DNA from: CBDDGJ01 sp965227805
GTDB taxonomy: Bacteria; Pseudomonadota; Alphaproteobacteria; RS24
NCBI GenBank assembly: GCA_965227805.1
Contig: CBDDGJ010000003.1
Location: 310,001-374,000, forward strand
Direction: 5' to 3'
DNA length: 64,000 nucleotides
Numbering within the stretch: position 1 is the stretch's first letter; each line of letters begins with the position of its first letter. A program made the translations under genes and the position numbers. The notes below the pieces were generated by a model that was not told the DNA's origin, did no database searches, and saw nothing but the letters and a program-made list of their open reading frames with translations. Positions 50,131 through 60,220 of the stretch are shown here, piece by piece.

Positions 50131-51297
50131 ATGAGTGTAGCAATTATAGGATGGGGACATACAAAATTCGGCAAGCATGAAACAAGCGGCCTGGAAGATT
50201 TACTGGTTGAAGCCGCACGCGCTGCGCTAAGCGATGCCGGTGTTAATGCCGAAGACATAGACGCCATTTATGTCGGCACATTTAATGCCGGCATGTCGGA
50301 GCAGGATTTTATCTCTTCGCTTGCCTTACAGGTAAATGATATATTTCGCTTTAAGCCCTCCACCCGGGTGGAAAATGCCTGCGGCACCGGCTCGGCAGCG
50401 ATATTTCAAGCGGCCAATCTGATTGAAGCAGGGCGGGCAAAACGTGTGCTCGCCATTGGGGTAGAAAAAATGACGCATCTTTCCAGCCGCGATGTCGGCA
50501 CCTGCCTGTCACGCGCAAGCTATATGCCCGAAGAGGGTGAGCAGGGCTTAACCTTTCCCGGCATTTTCGGGGTGATTGCGGGGATATATTTTCAAGCATA
50601 TGGCGATAAATCCGATGCTTTGGCACATATTGCCGCAAAAAATCATAAAAACGGCGTGGTCAATCCACTTGCCCATATGCAAAAAGATTTCGGCTTTGAA
50701 TTTTGCCGCACTGAGTCAGAAAAAAATCCGCTGGTTGCAGGGCCGCTTAAACGCACGGATTGCTCTATGATTTCAGATGGTGCCGCTGCACTTATCTTAA
50801 CCGATCAGGACACAGCAAAAGATTATGATAAGGCCATCACAATAAAAACCCGCACACAGGTCAATGATTATCTGCCCATGAGCAAGCGCGATGTCATTGC
50901 ATTTGAAGGACCACAAAAAGCCTGGCACGATGCACTTACCGAAGCAGGCATGACGCTTGATGATCTAGACGTAATCGAAACCCATGATTGTTTCACTATT
51001 GCCGAGCTTATTCAATATGAAGCCATGGGGCTCACACCCAAAGGGCAAGGCGAAACCGCCCTTAAAGAGGGATGGGTGTATAAGGATGGCAAATTACCCA
51101 TCAATGCCTCGGGGGGCTTAAAGGCAAAAGGCCACCCTGTTGGTGCAACCGGTGTTTCCATGCATGTGATGATTTGCCGCCAATTAACCAATGAGGCGCA
51201 AGATATGCAAATTAAAGATGCTGAAATCGGCGGCGTATTCAATATGGGCGGCGCGGCGGTGGCCAATTATGTGTCGATTTTGGAGCGCACCAAATAA
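50131..51297 (+). CDS. Thiolase-family acetyl-CoA acyltransferase (SCP2-type)
   Basis: A 388-residue thiolase of the SCP-x/SCP2-like branch. The acyl-accepting Cys is in RVENACGTGSAAIFQAANL, and the His/Gly active-site block is KAKGHPVGATGVSMHV; VIETHDCFTIAELIQYEAMG is typical of this branch. It likely performs a beta-ketothiolase step on branched or steroid-like acyl-CoAs, although the substrate is unknown. AAGGAG precedes the ATG. It is followed by the amidohydrolase gene after a gap with a possible separate promoter (TTGACG at 51309). Confidence 0.86.
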   Translation: MSVAIIGWGHTKFGKHETSGLEDLLVEAARAALSDAGVNAEDIDAIYVGTFNAGMSEQDFISSLALQVNDIFRFKPSTRVENACGTGSAAIFQAANLIEAGRAKRVLAIGVEKMTHLSSRDVGTCLSRASYMPEEGEQGLTFPGIFGVIAGIYFQAYGDKSDALAHIAAKNHKNGVVNPLAHMQKDFGFEFCRTESEKNPLVAGPLKRTDCSMISDGAAALILTDQDTAKDYDKAITIKTRTQVNDYLPMSKRDVIAFEGPQKAWHDALTEAGMTLDDLDVIETHDCFTIAELIQYEAMGLTPKGQGETALKEGWVYKDGKLPINASGGLKAKGHPVGATGVSMHVMICRQLTNEAQDMQIKDAEIGGVFNMGGAAVANYVSILERTK

Positions 51298-51357
51298 TAA
51301 ATCGGTGCTTGACGGGCAAATTTGTATATTCTAGCGTTAAACAAAGGGGAAAGACAT

Positions 51358-53172
51358 ATGTTTGATTTGATTATTCGTAATGCTTATCTGGTAGATGGCA
51401 CCGGGGCACCTGCACACATGGCCGATATTGCTGTAAAAGATGGGCTTATTGCCGCCATTGGCACAATTAACGACACAGGAAAAACCGAAATAGATGCCAA
51501 GGGTGATTTAGTCGCCCCCGGCTGGGTAGATATTCATACGCATTATGACGGGCAAGCAACATGGGATCCGTATTTATCACCATCGGGCTGGAATGGCGTT
51601 ACCACAGTGGTTATGGGAAATTGTGGCGTGGGCTTTGCGCCTGCCGCACCCGATAAGCATGACTGGCTGATCAGCCTTATGGAGGGGGTGGAGGATATTC
51701 CCGGTGCTGCCCTCGCCGAAGGGATTGACTGGGCGTGGGAAAGTTTCCCCGAATATTTGGACGCACTTGACAAAAAGCCCTTTGCCTTGGATGTCGCCAC
51801 CCAAATTCCACATGGTGCGGTGCGCGCTTATATTATGGGTGCGCGCGGCGCAAATAACGAAGCCGCCACGCCGGAAGATATTGAGCAAATGGGGGTAATT
51901 GTAGAAGCGGGCTTGCGTGCAGGTGCGCTTGGTTTTTCTACCTCACGCACCATGCTGCATTTATCCAAAGATGGCGTGCCCGTGCCGGGCACATTTGCCA
52001 ATAAGGAAGAGCTTTACGGAATTGCGCGTGCGATTGAGCGTGCCGGGCATGGCGTGTTTGAAATGGCTTCCGACCTAAACCCTGCCGAGGAAGAATTTTC
52101 CTGGATGGCGGATATATCGAAAGAAACTGGCCTGCCGATAACTTATGCGTTGTTGCAAAATCCGGCAGAACCCGAAAGCTGGCGCAAGCTATTGCAAATG
52201 ACCGATGACGCCGTGGCGGATGGTGCACATATTAAGGCACAAATGGCCATACGCCCGACAGGGTTAATTTTAGGGTGGGAAAGCACCGTGCATCCCTTTA
52301 TGTTTCACCCGAGCTATGCCGCCATTGCAGACTTGCCCATAGACGCGCGTTTGGAAAAATTACGCACCCCCCATATCAGGGAACAATTATTAAACGAGGC
52401 ACCCGATTTTAATTTGCGTAAGCAACGCCCGGGCGATGCAACAACGGAAGCAGACGCAGAAGGCTTACCAAATAGTCATGGCATTCTTCAAATAATTACA
52501 AGCAATTTCAATACGATGTTCCCCCTCATGCAAGATGGCGTGCCGCAATATGAGCCCGCCCCCGAATATTCTATTGCTGTAATGGCCGAAAAAACCGGCC
52601 AAAATCCTTATGAAATTATCTATAATATGCTGATGCAACATGAGGGCAAGGGGTATATTTATCTACCGCTATTGAATTATGCCCATTATAATCTCGACCA
52701 TATTTATGAGATGTTTCATAATGAGAATACCGTTATGAGCCTATCGGATGGTGGCGCCCATTGCGGGGTAATTACCGATGCCAGCTATCCAACCTTTTTG
52801 TTAACGCATTGGGTGCGCGACCGAAAACGTGGTAAGCGCTTTGGCCTGGAGCACGCCATTGCTGCCCAAACCCATAAGACAGCGCGTATCTATGGCTTAA
52901 ATGATCGCGGCATAATTGCGCCGGGTATGAAAGCCGACATAAATATTATCGCTTTTAATGACTTGCAATTAGCCGCACCGGAAATGGCCTTTGACTTACC
53001 CGCGGGCGGCAGACGCCTATTACAAAAAGTAAAGGGGTATCGCTATACGATTGTAAGCGGCATTATCACTTATGAAGATGGCACACCCACCGGCAAAATG
53101 CCCGGCAAGCTCATTCGAGGACCACAACAGGTCACACAAAAACCAGTCAGTGAAAAACAAGCCGCCGAATAA
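51358..53172 (+). CDS. N-acyl-D-amino-acid deacylase-type amidohydrolase
   Basis: A 604-residue metal-dependent hydrolase. The first metal motif is DIHTHYDGQATWDP, the beta-sandwich flanks are present, and MSLSDGGAHCGVITDAS holds the last Asp ligand; GVTTVVMGNCGVGFAPA follows the family pattern. The D-aminoacylase family deacylates N-acyl-D-amino acids, but many members have other substrates. I start at the ATG at 51358 with GGGGAAAG upstream. It ends exactly where the convergent lipoprotein gene ends, with no intergenic space. Confidence 0.85.
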   Translation: MFDLIIRNAYLVDGTGAPAHMADIAVKDGLIAAIGTINDTGKTEIDAKGDLVAPGWVDIHTHYDGQATWDPYLSPSGWNGVTTVVMGNCGVGFAPAAPDKHDWLISLMEGVEDIPGAALAEGIDWAWESFPEYLDALDKKPFALDVATQIPHGAVRAYIMGARGANNEAATPEDIEQMGVIVEAGLRAGALGFSTSRTMLHLSKDGVPVPGTFANKEELYGIARAIERAGHGVFEMASDLNPAEEEFSWMADISKETGLPITYALLQNPAEPESWRKLLQMTDDAVADGAHIKAQMAIRPTGLILGWESTVHPFMFHPSYAAIADLPIDARLEKLRTPHIREQLLNEAPDFNLRKQRPGDATTEADAEGLPNSHGILQIITSNFNTMFPLMQDGVPQYEPAPEYSIAVMAEKTGQNPYEIIYNMLMQHEGKGYIYLPLLNYAHYNLDHIYEMFHNENTVMSLSDGGAHCGVITDASYPTFLLTHWVRDRKRGKRFGLEHAIAAQTHKTARIYGLNDRGIIAPGMKADINIIAFNDLQLAAPEMAFDLPAGGRRLLQKVKGYRYTIVSGIITYEDGTPTGKMPGKLIRGPQQVTQKPVSEKQAAE

Positions 53173-55863
53173 TTAAACAAAATCAATCGTAACAAAATCA
53201 GTTTCGTTAAGCAGCGAATAATCAACCCCGTCGAGCACAAATAGATAATCGCCCGTATCGGCGCGCGTGATACCAGTATCCCCGTTTAGATTGACAATTT
53301 GAATTTGTGAAAAACTTAAATCCTCCAGCGCAATTTTATCTTCATTTTTAACAAAATCCGTAACAATATCAGCATCACCATGCGCCGCCGCCCCTGTGCT
53401 GACACATACGAATAAATCTGCACCACTGCCGCCGGTAAGAGAATCATTCATGCCGGTATCATTACCACCATAGAGAATATTATCATATTCATTACCGATA
53501 ATTTCATCGCGTTTTGTGCCCCCATACGCATTTTCAATAATCGCATCAAACGCAATCCCCAATATGCCATCGCCGGCATCAAGTTCGCCTTCAAGTTTGG
53601 TATCGCTATGTTTGTCATCAACCAAATCGCCAAAATAGCTAAGCGTGCCGTCATTAAGGTCAATATAGGAAATTGTGCTTTGCCCGGCCCAGCTTATCAT
53701 ATCCTCACCACCGGCATCCCAAATAGATGCAAAAATATAATCACGATCGGAAAAACTGGTAATCGAATATGTATCATCACCAAGATTATGTGTTTCATTG
53801 ACACCATAGATATATTGCAAAGCAGCAATATCAAATATCATTGGCGTCATCGCCGCAGTTTTTATATTATCCGCAATATTATCAAATTCCTGCCCAACAT
53901 ATTCGGCATAAGCCATAATCGTATAAGGCCCGGAACTATATATATCGCTTATGGTTTTATCCTCACCATACCCATCTTCCTCTTCAAAAGGATGCGCAAG
54001 ACCCAAAGCGTGGCCAATTTCATGCATAATCGTATGAGTCTCATATGTGCCCGCCACCAAATTACTACCACCAGAAAAAAAGCCGCCTGTGGACACACGC
54101 CCGGTGGTGACATTATTAAAATCATCATCCACCGAATTCAGCCAAATATCGCCACCGGCAAACCCGCTCCCGGGGTAATAGGCAAATGCACTATCTTTCG
54201 ATGTGCTAGAGGCAAAGCGGAGTTGTCCTGTCGACGTATCCGCCTCGGTGCCAGCAGAGACTTCGGTAAAAGACAACAATGTATAACTACTATATAAGTC
54301 AAGCACACCATAAACATAATCGCGAAACTCTGTAGAAAGCTCATTGAAGCCAGAGGCAAGCGTCGAAATATCCGAATAAAGCGGCGAATAAACGCTACCA
54401 GCCCCCTCAAAGCTAAATGTTAGATCAAAGCCTGTGCCCAATGTGCCACCCCAGGACCTTCCGGCCAGTAGGTTTTCAATATAATCCGCATATGTTGTCG
54501 CCACATAGCTCGTGTCATCTATGTTTGTATCTGTAACATTCGCCATAATTGATTCATCCTGATTGGTAACGAACACCTCTAAAACCTCCTCCTCGGTATT
54601 TCCGTTTCCATCAGAGATAATAAGCGTTACCTCATATTTATTATCACTTTCATAATCAGCCGTATAATCGGATTGCAACCATAATTCATTACCATTTACA
54701 ATCTGAAATAATCCGCTATCTCCTTCATTACCAAGTGTAAAACTTGCTGCTCCCTCTGCACTAAGCGTGCCGATAAACGCGCCTGTTTCATTTTCGCTTA
54801 CCATGTCTGCAGACAGGGTACTCTCGCCAAGCATCGCCGTAACGCTATCAACATAATCGGTTACATTTTGCGCATCGGCATAATCAAGTGTGAGGGCATC
54901 AGTCTCAATCGCTTCCGTAATTTGCGTGCGTAAATGGGCGCTCATGGCAAATATATCTTGCGTTGCTTCACCATCAAGTGTGTCAAGCGCGGCAAAGGCC
55001 GTATTCACATTTATAAGCGCCGCCACAATATCATCAGACAGTGCATAAAAATCACTCGAATCTTCTACGAAACTTGCCAAGCCATCTCGCATAAGCAAAT
55101 CAATATCGTTCAAAATCGTTGCATCGGAGAAATCCAAACTCACATTATCATCTATGGCATCTTGAACAAATGCACCCATCACATTAAGTGCCGCCACATA
55201 GGTGTCATAAATATTAGCGCCATCCGCTGTAGCGGCAGTGCTATAGCTGGTCATAATCAGCATGATTTGCTGAGCAATAATCTCATAAAGTAAAGCTGTA
55301 TCTGCATTTACAGACTCGTCATAAGGGTTAAAACTCAAAAAATCTATATTTTCTGGCAAGCCAAATGCAAGGGCAAGCTCACTTGCACTAAATGACTGCC
55401 CAACCAAAAGGGTTGTCATCGGGGTTACGACATATGCACCGGCTTCGGCCTTCATAATTACACCTGGCAATACTGTATTGCTTGCCCCATCAGTGGTCGT
55501 ATCGGTTGTTATCACCGTAATGACACCGTCAACCTGCACATCGGCATCAAAGTTATATACACCTTGTGCATCCGTCATTACGCTGGGTTCGTCATCATCA
55601 AGCACACCATCTGCATCATAATCGAAAAAAACAAGCGCATCTTCAAGCGGGCCCTTAACAACCGTCCCGCTTAATGGGTCATCATTCATATCAGTGGTAT
55701 CGTCATCGGTATTCGTGCCATCATCAGTATTGGTGTCATCATCATCATCATTGCTACCTAATGTTGTCCCGCCACTATTACTTCCACTGCTGCAAGCAGC
55801 AAGAAATAACAGCGCCAAAGGCGAAAGGTAAAACTGCTTAAGGTGTTTTTTATTATGCAACAT
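53173..55863 (-). CDS. Large serralysin-like (M10) RTX metalloprotease lipoprotein
   Basis: An 896-residue exported protein. The signal peptide ends in LALLFLAAC, with lipidation Cys24. An acidic Asp/Thr-rich linker follows (about residues 38-65). A domain near residues 65-130 has FFDYDADGVLDDDEPSVMTD. A long helical region follows, and a cadherin-like repeat lies near 370-450. The M10 catalytic motif HEIGHALGLAH begins at about His614, with the Met-turn YTIMAYAEY at about Met650. C-terminal RTX-like nonapeptides (YGGNDTGMNDSLTGGSGADL) follow. Classical serralysins are secreted by type I systems without a signal peptide, so the combination with a lipobox is unusual. It is probably displayed on the outer membrane and calcium-dependent. 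Neighbours give no substrate hint. Confidence 0.82.
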   Translation of the reverse strand: MLHNKKHLKQFYLSPLALLFLAACSSGSNSGGTTLGSNDDDDDTNTDDGTNTDDDTTDMNDDPLSGTVVKGPLEDALVFFDYDADGVLDDDEPSVMTDAQGVYNFDADVQVDGVITVITTDTTTDGASNTVLPGVIMKAEAGAYVVTPMTTLLVGQSFSASELALAFGLPENIDFLSFNPYDESVNADTALLYEIIAQQIMLIMTSYSTAATADGANIYDTYVAALNVMGAFVQDAIDDNVSLDFSDATILNDIDLLMRDGLASFVEDSSDFYALSDDIVAALINVNTAFAALDTLDGEATQDIFAMSAHLRTQITEAIETDALTLDYADAQNVTDYVDSVTAMLGESTLSADMVSENETGAFIGTLSAEGAASFTLGNEGDSGLFQIVNGNELWLQSDYTADYESDNKYEVTLIISDGNGNTEEEVLEVFVTNQDESIMANVTDTNIDDTSYVATTYADYIENLLAGRSWGGTLGTGFDLTFSFEGAGSVYSPLYSDISTLASGFNELSTEFRDYVYGVLDLYSSYTLLSFTEVSAGTEADTSTGQLRFASSTSKDSAFAYYPGSGFAGGDIWLNSVDDDFNNVTTGRVSTGGFFSGGSNLVAGTYETHTIMHEIGHALGLAHPFEEEDGYGEDKTISDIYSSGPYTIMAYAEYVGQEFDNIADNIKTAAMTPMIFDIAALQYIYGVNETHNLGDDTYSITSFSDRDYIFASIWDAGGEDMISWAGQSTISYIDLNDGTLSYFGDLVDDKHSDTKLEGELDAGDGILGIAFDAIIENAYGGTKRDEIIGNEYDNILYGGNDTGMNDSLTGGSGADLFVCVSTGAAAHGDADIVTDFVKNEDKIALEDLSFSQIQIVNLNGDTGITRADTGDYLFVLDGVDYSLLNETDFVTIDFV

Positions 55864-55970
55864 TATTGATTGTTAATCTCCGAATACATATTGTTGCCAA
55901 CTATACCAGACGGTAAGCCTATATCATATAATAAAATATGGCTTAAATTGGGCGATGTATAAATTTATGA

Positions 55971-57257
55971 CTAATAGCGATAATGTTCTGGCTTAAAGGG
56001 GCCTTGTGGTGAAATACCAAGATAATCTGCCTGCTCATTGCTTAATGTTGTAATGTGCGCGCCTAAGCGGGCAAGATGAAGGTGAGCAACCTTCTCATCC
56101 AAATGTTTCGGCAACACATAGACTTGCCGTTCATATTGTGCATGGTTCTGCCATAGCTCAATTTGCGCCAAAACCTGATTGGTAAATGAGGCACTCATCA
56201 CAAAGCTCGGATGACCGGTTGCACATCCTAAATTCAACAAGCGTCCTTCGGCCAAAAGAATAATACGCTTACCATCAGCAAATTCAATCTCATCAACTTG
56301 CGGTTTTACGTTATGCCATGCAAAATTACGTAAGGCTGCGACTTGAATTTCCGAGTCAAAATGTCCGATATTCCCGACAATCGCCCTATCTTTCATGGCA
56401 CGCATATGCTCGAGTGTTATCACATCCTTATTGCCCGTTGCGGTGATAAAAATATCCGCAAGCGGTGCCGCGTCTTCCATCGTAACCACTTCATATCCTT
56501 CCATAGCGGCTTGCAGCGCACAAATCGGATCGATTTCGGTGATCATAACCCGCGCGCCTTGCGAACGCAAACTTTCCGCAGACCCCTTACCGACATCGCC
56601 AAAACCGCACACAACAGCGCGCTTACCGGCAATCATCACATCTGTTGCCCGTTTTACCCCATCAACCAGGCTTTCACGGCACCCATAAAGGTTATCGAAT
56701 TTTGACTTGGTCACACTATCATTCACATTGATGGCAGGCACTTTCAACGTGCCGGCTTTCGCCATATCATAAAGCCGCAATACACCGGTTGTGGTTTCTT
56801 CCGAAACACCACGCACATCATCCAAAATCTCGGGATATTTTTCATGGCAAATTTGAGTTAAATCGCCGCCATCATCCAGCAATATATTCGGGCGCCATCC
56901 ATCAGGGCCTGTAATGGTTTGCTCAACGCACCACCAATATTCTTCTTCGGTTTCCTCTTTCCAGGCAAAAACCGGCACACCTGTCGCCGCAATCGCTGCG
57001 GCGGCATGGTCTTGCGTCGAAAAGATATTGCAAGACGACCAGCGCACTTGCGCCCCCAAAGCCGTTAGCGTTTCAATCAATACCGCCGTTTGAATGGTCA
57101 TATGCAAGCACCCCGTAATACGCGCACCGGCAAGGGGTTTTTCATCACCAAATTCTGCACGCAAGGCCATTAAGCCCGGCATTTCGGTTTCGGCAATCGC
57201 AATTTCTTTGCGTCCCCATTCTGCTAGGCCAATATCTGCTACCTTATAATCTTGCAT
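55971..57257 (-). CDS. ahcY: Adenosylhomocysteinase
   Basis: A 428-residue NAD-dependent hydrolase that splits S-adenosylhomocysteine into adenosine and homocysteine, renewing the methyl cycle. Blocks are ARITGCLHMTIQTAVLIETL, NLYGCRESLVDGVKRATDVM and the NAD site AVVCGFGDVGKGSAESLRSQ, with FKPEHYRY at the C terminus. I use the ATG at 57257: AAAAGGA lies at proper distance from it, whereas the ATG three codons earlier would overlap that site. It closes the conserved block after ptsH. Confidence 0.96.
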   Translation of the reverse strand: MQDYKVADIGLAEWGRKEIAIAETEMPGLMALRAEFGDEKPLAGARITGCLHMTIQTAVLIETLTALGAQVRWSSCNIFSTQDHAAAAIAATGVPVFAWKEETEEEYWWCVEQTITGPDGWRPNILLDDGGDLTQICHEKYPEILDDVRGVSEETTTGVLRLYDMAKAGTLKVPAINVNDSVTKSKFDNLYGCRESLVDGVKRATDVMIAGKRAVVCGFGDVGKGSAESLRSQGARVMITEIDPICALQAAMEGYEVVTMEDAAPLADIFITATGNKDVITLEHMRAMKDRAIVGNIGHFDSEIQVAALRNFAWHNVKPQVDEIEFADGKRIILLAEGRLLNLGCATGHPSFVMSASFTNQVLAQIELWQNHAQYERQVYVLPKHLDEKVAHLHLARLGAHITTLSNEQADYLGISPQGPFKPEHYRY

Positions 57258-57352
57258 CGCGATCATCCTTTTATGTTAAATCAGTTATAGGAATGTTCTT
57301 TTAGCAGGAAGCATTTTATTTAGCAATAACATATAAAGGTTTCTTTATGTGT

Positions 57353-57622
57353 TTAATCAGCCTCGCCAAAGCCATCTGCAATAAGAGCACATAAAGCCGT
57401 TAATGCCACTTCTTCATCCGTGCCCTCGACATGAATTTCTATTTCGCTTCCCTTCCCGGCGGCAAGCATCATAAGCCCCATAATTGAGGTTGCTTTAACA
57501 CATTCACTATTTTTACAAATATGGATCTGCGCCTCAAACTGCGCTGCAAGTTTAACCAGCTTTGCCGAGGCACGCGCATGTAGCCCTCGCTGATTAGTAA
57601 TTGTAACCTTTTGCGCCCGCAA
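57353..57622 (-). CDS. ptsH: Phosphocarrier protein HPr
   Basis: An 89-residue HPr. The phosphorylated His15 is in QRGLHARASAKLV, and the regulatory Ser46 is in VKATSIMGLMML, the residue HprK would modify. In alphaproteobacteria this HPr works in a regulatory PTS with EI-Ntr, an EIIA(Man)-type protein and a short HprK, not for sugar transport. It starts two bases after the EIIA stop. Confidence 0.94.
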   Translation of the reverse strand: MRAQKVTITNQRGLHARASAKLVKLAAQFEAQIHICKNSECVKATSIMGLMMLAAGKGSEIEIHVEGTDEEVALTALCALIADGFGEAD

Positions 57623-57624
57623 TG

Positions 57625-58032
57625 CTATTCTGCCTCACCTGCTAAAACGTGACTTGCAACAGAAATATATTTACGCGCGGCATCTTGTGCGGCACTAATG
57701 GCCTCATCCAGTTCCATGGTTTTGCGCACATCGGCAAATTTAACCAGCATGGGTAAATTTATCCCTGCCACCACTTCCACCTTATTTTTTTCCAAAAGCG
57801 AAATGGCTAAATTAGACGGCGTTCCCCCGAACATATCGGTTAATAAGACAACACCACCGCCCGAATCGACATGGGCTATTTCTGTAACAATATCTGCACG
57901 CCTTTGTTCCATATCATCATCAGCACCAATACAAATTGTCGCTACCTGCTCTTGCACGCCAACAACATGTTCCATAGCAAGGCGAAACTCTTGCGCCAGC
58001 TTACCATGCGTTACCAAAACCATCCCAATCAT
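57625..58032 (-). CDS. PTS EIIA component, mannose family
   Basis: A 135-residue EIIA(Man)-fold protein. The phosphorylatable His9 is in MVLVTHGKLAQEF, followed by VVLLTDMFGGTPSNLAISLL. No IIB, IIC or IID genes are present, so it is a regulatory orphan acting as phosphate acceptor from HPr. The ATG at 58032 is preceded by GAGGG at 5 bases; an ATG four codons earlier would overlap that site and is rejected. It lies between hprK and ptsH. Confidence 0.92.
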   Translation of the reverse strand: MIGMVLVTHGKLAQEFRLAMEHVVGVQEQVATICIGADDDMEQRRADIVTEIAHVDSGGGVVLLTDMFGGTPSNLAISLLEKNKVEVVAGINLPMLVKFADVRKTMELDEAISAAQDAARKYISVASHVLAGEAE

Positions 58033-58081
58033 TATAACCCTCATATATTGCTATATTACATATATGAGAAACCGCTTGATT

Positions 58082-58552
58082 TTACAAATCGTAAATCCCG
58101 CTTTCTATATACCCTGTCCGCGCAATGGTTTGCATGGCATAATGAATTTTTACCGCCGTTATTGAATCATGCCCGCTCAAATGCAAAAGCGGCAGGCGCA
58201 CGCCCTCCAATGCAGCCGCTTCTGCCGCGACCATGCGCGGCATATCTGCACGTTCGCCCAAATCAATCACCAAAGCAATAGGCACCGACATGGTGCATAT
58301 TTGTGTAGGGGCAAGGCGGATAATGCCAATACCCCGCATTTCCAATAAGCCAGCCAGGTGTGGCACTGGCTGGGCAAAAAGCATTTCGTTGCGCACAAAA
58401 ATATCAACATAGTCATCACCGATAAGCTGTATATTATATGTGTCTATCAGGCGCAGGCTTTGCTCGGATTTCCCGCCGCCTGCATCTGCCCGTATAAGCA
58501 CGCCCCGCTTTTGATCAGGCCAGTAAAGCGCATTTGCATGCACCCGCTTCAT
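58082..58552 (-). CDS. hprK: HPr kinase/phosphorylase, short alphaproteobacterial form
   Basis: A 156-residue protein that contains only the catalytic domain of HprK. The Walker A motif is ADAGGGKSEQS (Lys28) within GVLIRADAGGGKSEQSLRLI, followed by LIGDDYVDI and the C-terminal MRGIGIIRLAP. It phosphorylates HPr on Ser46 according to metabolic state. The ATG overlaps the chvG stop by four bases. It links the ChvG-ChvI system with the PTS genes downstream. Confidence 0.92.
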   Translation of the reverse strand: MKRVHANALYWPDQKRGVLIRADAGGGKSEQSLRLIDTYNIQLIGDDYVDIFVRNEMLFAQPVPHLAGLLEMRGIGIIRLAPTQICTMSVPIALVIDLGERADMPRMVAAEAAALEGVRLPLLHLSGHDSITAVKIHYAMQTIARTGYIESGIYDL

Positions 58553-60201
58553 TCGACCACTCTAGGCAGGCTTAGCGAAAAACAGGCACCCCGACAATCA
58601 TCGCGATTCTGCGCCGTTACATCTCCCCCATGCACACGCGCAATCTGTCTGGATATAGAAAGCCCCAGCCCCGAATGTTTACCCTGCGCCATGCGTGTAG
58701 ACATTTTGTCTTGGCTTTGCGGCCTATCAGTATAAAAGCGTGTGAAAATTTTATCTTCTGTGCCCGCAATAAGCCCAGGCCCTTCATCATATATATTTAG
58801 GTCTACTTTATCTGCCATCCCAAGCAATTCTATCACCACCTTATCGCCCGCTTTGGAGAATGAAACCGCATTATCAACCAGATTATTAATCACTTGCGCC
58901 AAACGTAGTTTTTGTCCACTTACATAAATTACGTCATCTGCCTTAATTATCAACGCCACGCCCGCTTTATCATCAATAAGCGATGTGAGCCCTTCACCAA
59001 TTTCATGCAAAAACTGCGTAAAATTAAATGTTTCCCGCACCCCACGCATAAGCTCGGCATCCAGACGCGTCGCATTGGAAATATCCGATATGAGATGGCT
59101 AAGCCGCATCACATCGTGCTCAACCATATGCATAAGCTCTTCACGTTGTGCCTTGGTTTTTGCATGTGCTAAAGCCTGTGTCGCGCTATGCAAAGCCGTT
59201 AGCGGATTTTTCAATTCATGTGCAACATCGGCAGCAAATCGATCAATGGTTGCAATGCGCTCAAGCAACTGCGCTGTCATATCGCGCATCGCCACCGATA
59301 AATCACCAATTTCATCACCACGGGTGGATAAATCCGGAATCGTCGCCGGCCCCGGCAAACTTTGCTCCTTATTTTGAAATTGCCGCGCTGCCCGCGCCAA
59401 AGCGTGAATTGGCCGAACAATCATATTTCCTAATAATGAAGACACAAACAAGCTCGCCGCAAGGGCTATAAAAAATATCTCCATCACCGCCATACGTTCA
59501 TTATAAATAATCTCGTCTATCTCACCAGGCTTAGAGGCTACCATAATCGCCCCAATAATCGCCCGATAATTTTGCACCGGAACAGCCACGGTAACAATGT
59601 CACGCCCCATTTCATCGCGGCGCGCAAAACCACTCTCCCGCCCTTGCAATGCCGCGCGCACTTCCTCTAAAGCAATGCCATTATGCGCGTCTTCCTCGGT
59701 CAAAACCAGATCATCAGATATAGTCCAGCGTGCCCATAAAGCATCAAAATAGTTTGCCAGCCTTTCAAACACACCAATCGGTTCGAGCGATGGCAGGCTA
59801 CGGGCAATAACATCACCGCGCGGCGAAAGATGATTCGAGTCAAGCAATAAACGGCCATCGCGGTGATAAACACGAATACGCGCCGAAGACATATGCACCA
59901 GCTTTTGCAAACTACGTTTTGCCTGTGCAGTTTCTAAATTCGGAATAAAGGGTTGTGCCGGACGCACACCAAAAAAATCATCCACCCAGGGTGGGCGAAA
60001 CTGTGCACGAGACCGATTATCCGCCAAAGCACCGGCAATCATGCGGGCTTGCACAAGTAAATTTTCTTCATACGCCTTTGTCAGCGTCTGTCGCGATTCA
60101 CTTAAAAATAACATGCCACCCGCTAAAATAACCGGTCCCAGCATTGTAAGTAAAATAATACGGGTTAAAATATAACGGCGCCGAATGGGGTGTTTGCTCA
60201 T
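58549..60201 (-). CDS. chvG: Sensor histidine kinase ChvG (ExoS-like)
   Basis: A 550-residue membrane kinase. There is an N-terminal transmembrane helix (IILLTMLGPVILAGGMLF), a periplasmic sensor to about residue 230, a second helix (IFFIALAASLFVSSLLGNMI) and a HAMP region. The dimerisation/phosphorylation motif is in FAADVAHELKNPLTALHSAT with His328. The ATPase domain shows INNLVDNAVSFSKAGDKVVI, then DEGPGLI and SGLGLSISRQIARVHGGDV. In other alphaproteobacteria ChvG senses acid or envelope conditions and phosphorylates ChvI. It starts 19 bases after chvI. Confidence 0.93.
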   Translation of the reverse strand: MSKHPIRRRYILTRIILLTMLGPVILAGGMLFLSESRQTLTKAYEENLLVQARMIAGALADNRSRAQFRPPWVDDFFGVRPAQPFIPNLETAQAKRSLQKLVHMSSARIRVYHRDGRLLLDSNHLSPRGDVIARSLPSLEPIGVFERLANYFDALWARWTISDDLVLTEEDAHNGIALEEVRAALQGRESGFARRDEMGRDIVTVAVPVQNYRAIIGAIMVASKPGEIDEIIYNERMAVMEIFFIALAASLFVSSLLGNMIVRPIHALARAARQFQNKEQSLPGPATIPDLSTRGDEIGDLSVAMRDMTAQLLERIATIDRFAADVAHELKNPLTALHSATQALAHAKTKAQREELMHMVEHDVMRLSHLISDISNATRLDAELMRGVRETFNFTQFLHEIGEGLTSLIDDKAGVALIIKADDVIYVSGQKLRLAQVINNLVDNAVSFSKAGDKVVIELLGMADKVDLNIYDEGPGLIAGTEDKIFTRFYTDRPQSQDKMSTRMAQGKHSGLGLSISRQIARVHGGDVTAQNRDDCRGACFSLSLPRVVE

Positions 60202-60220
60202 AAACGCTATGGTGTTTCAC

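Noticed and set aside
53608..54297. A 229-codon plus-strand frame inside the serralysin-like gene
   Set aside because: It lies antisense to well-supported M10 motifs, has no initiation site and has unlikely composition.
57258..57352. SAH or SAM riboswitch before ahcY
   Set aside because: The 95-base gap lacks the paired regions and conserved bases of these riboswitches.
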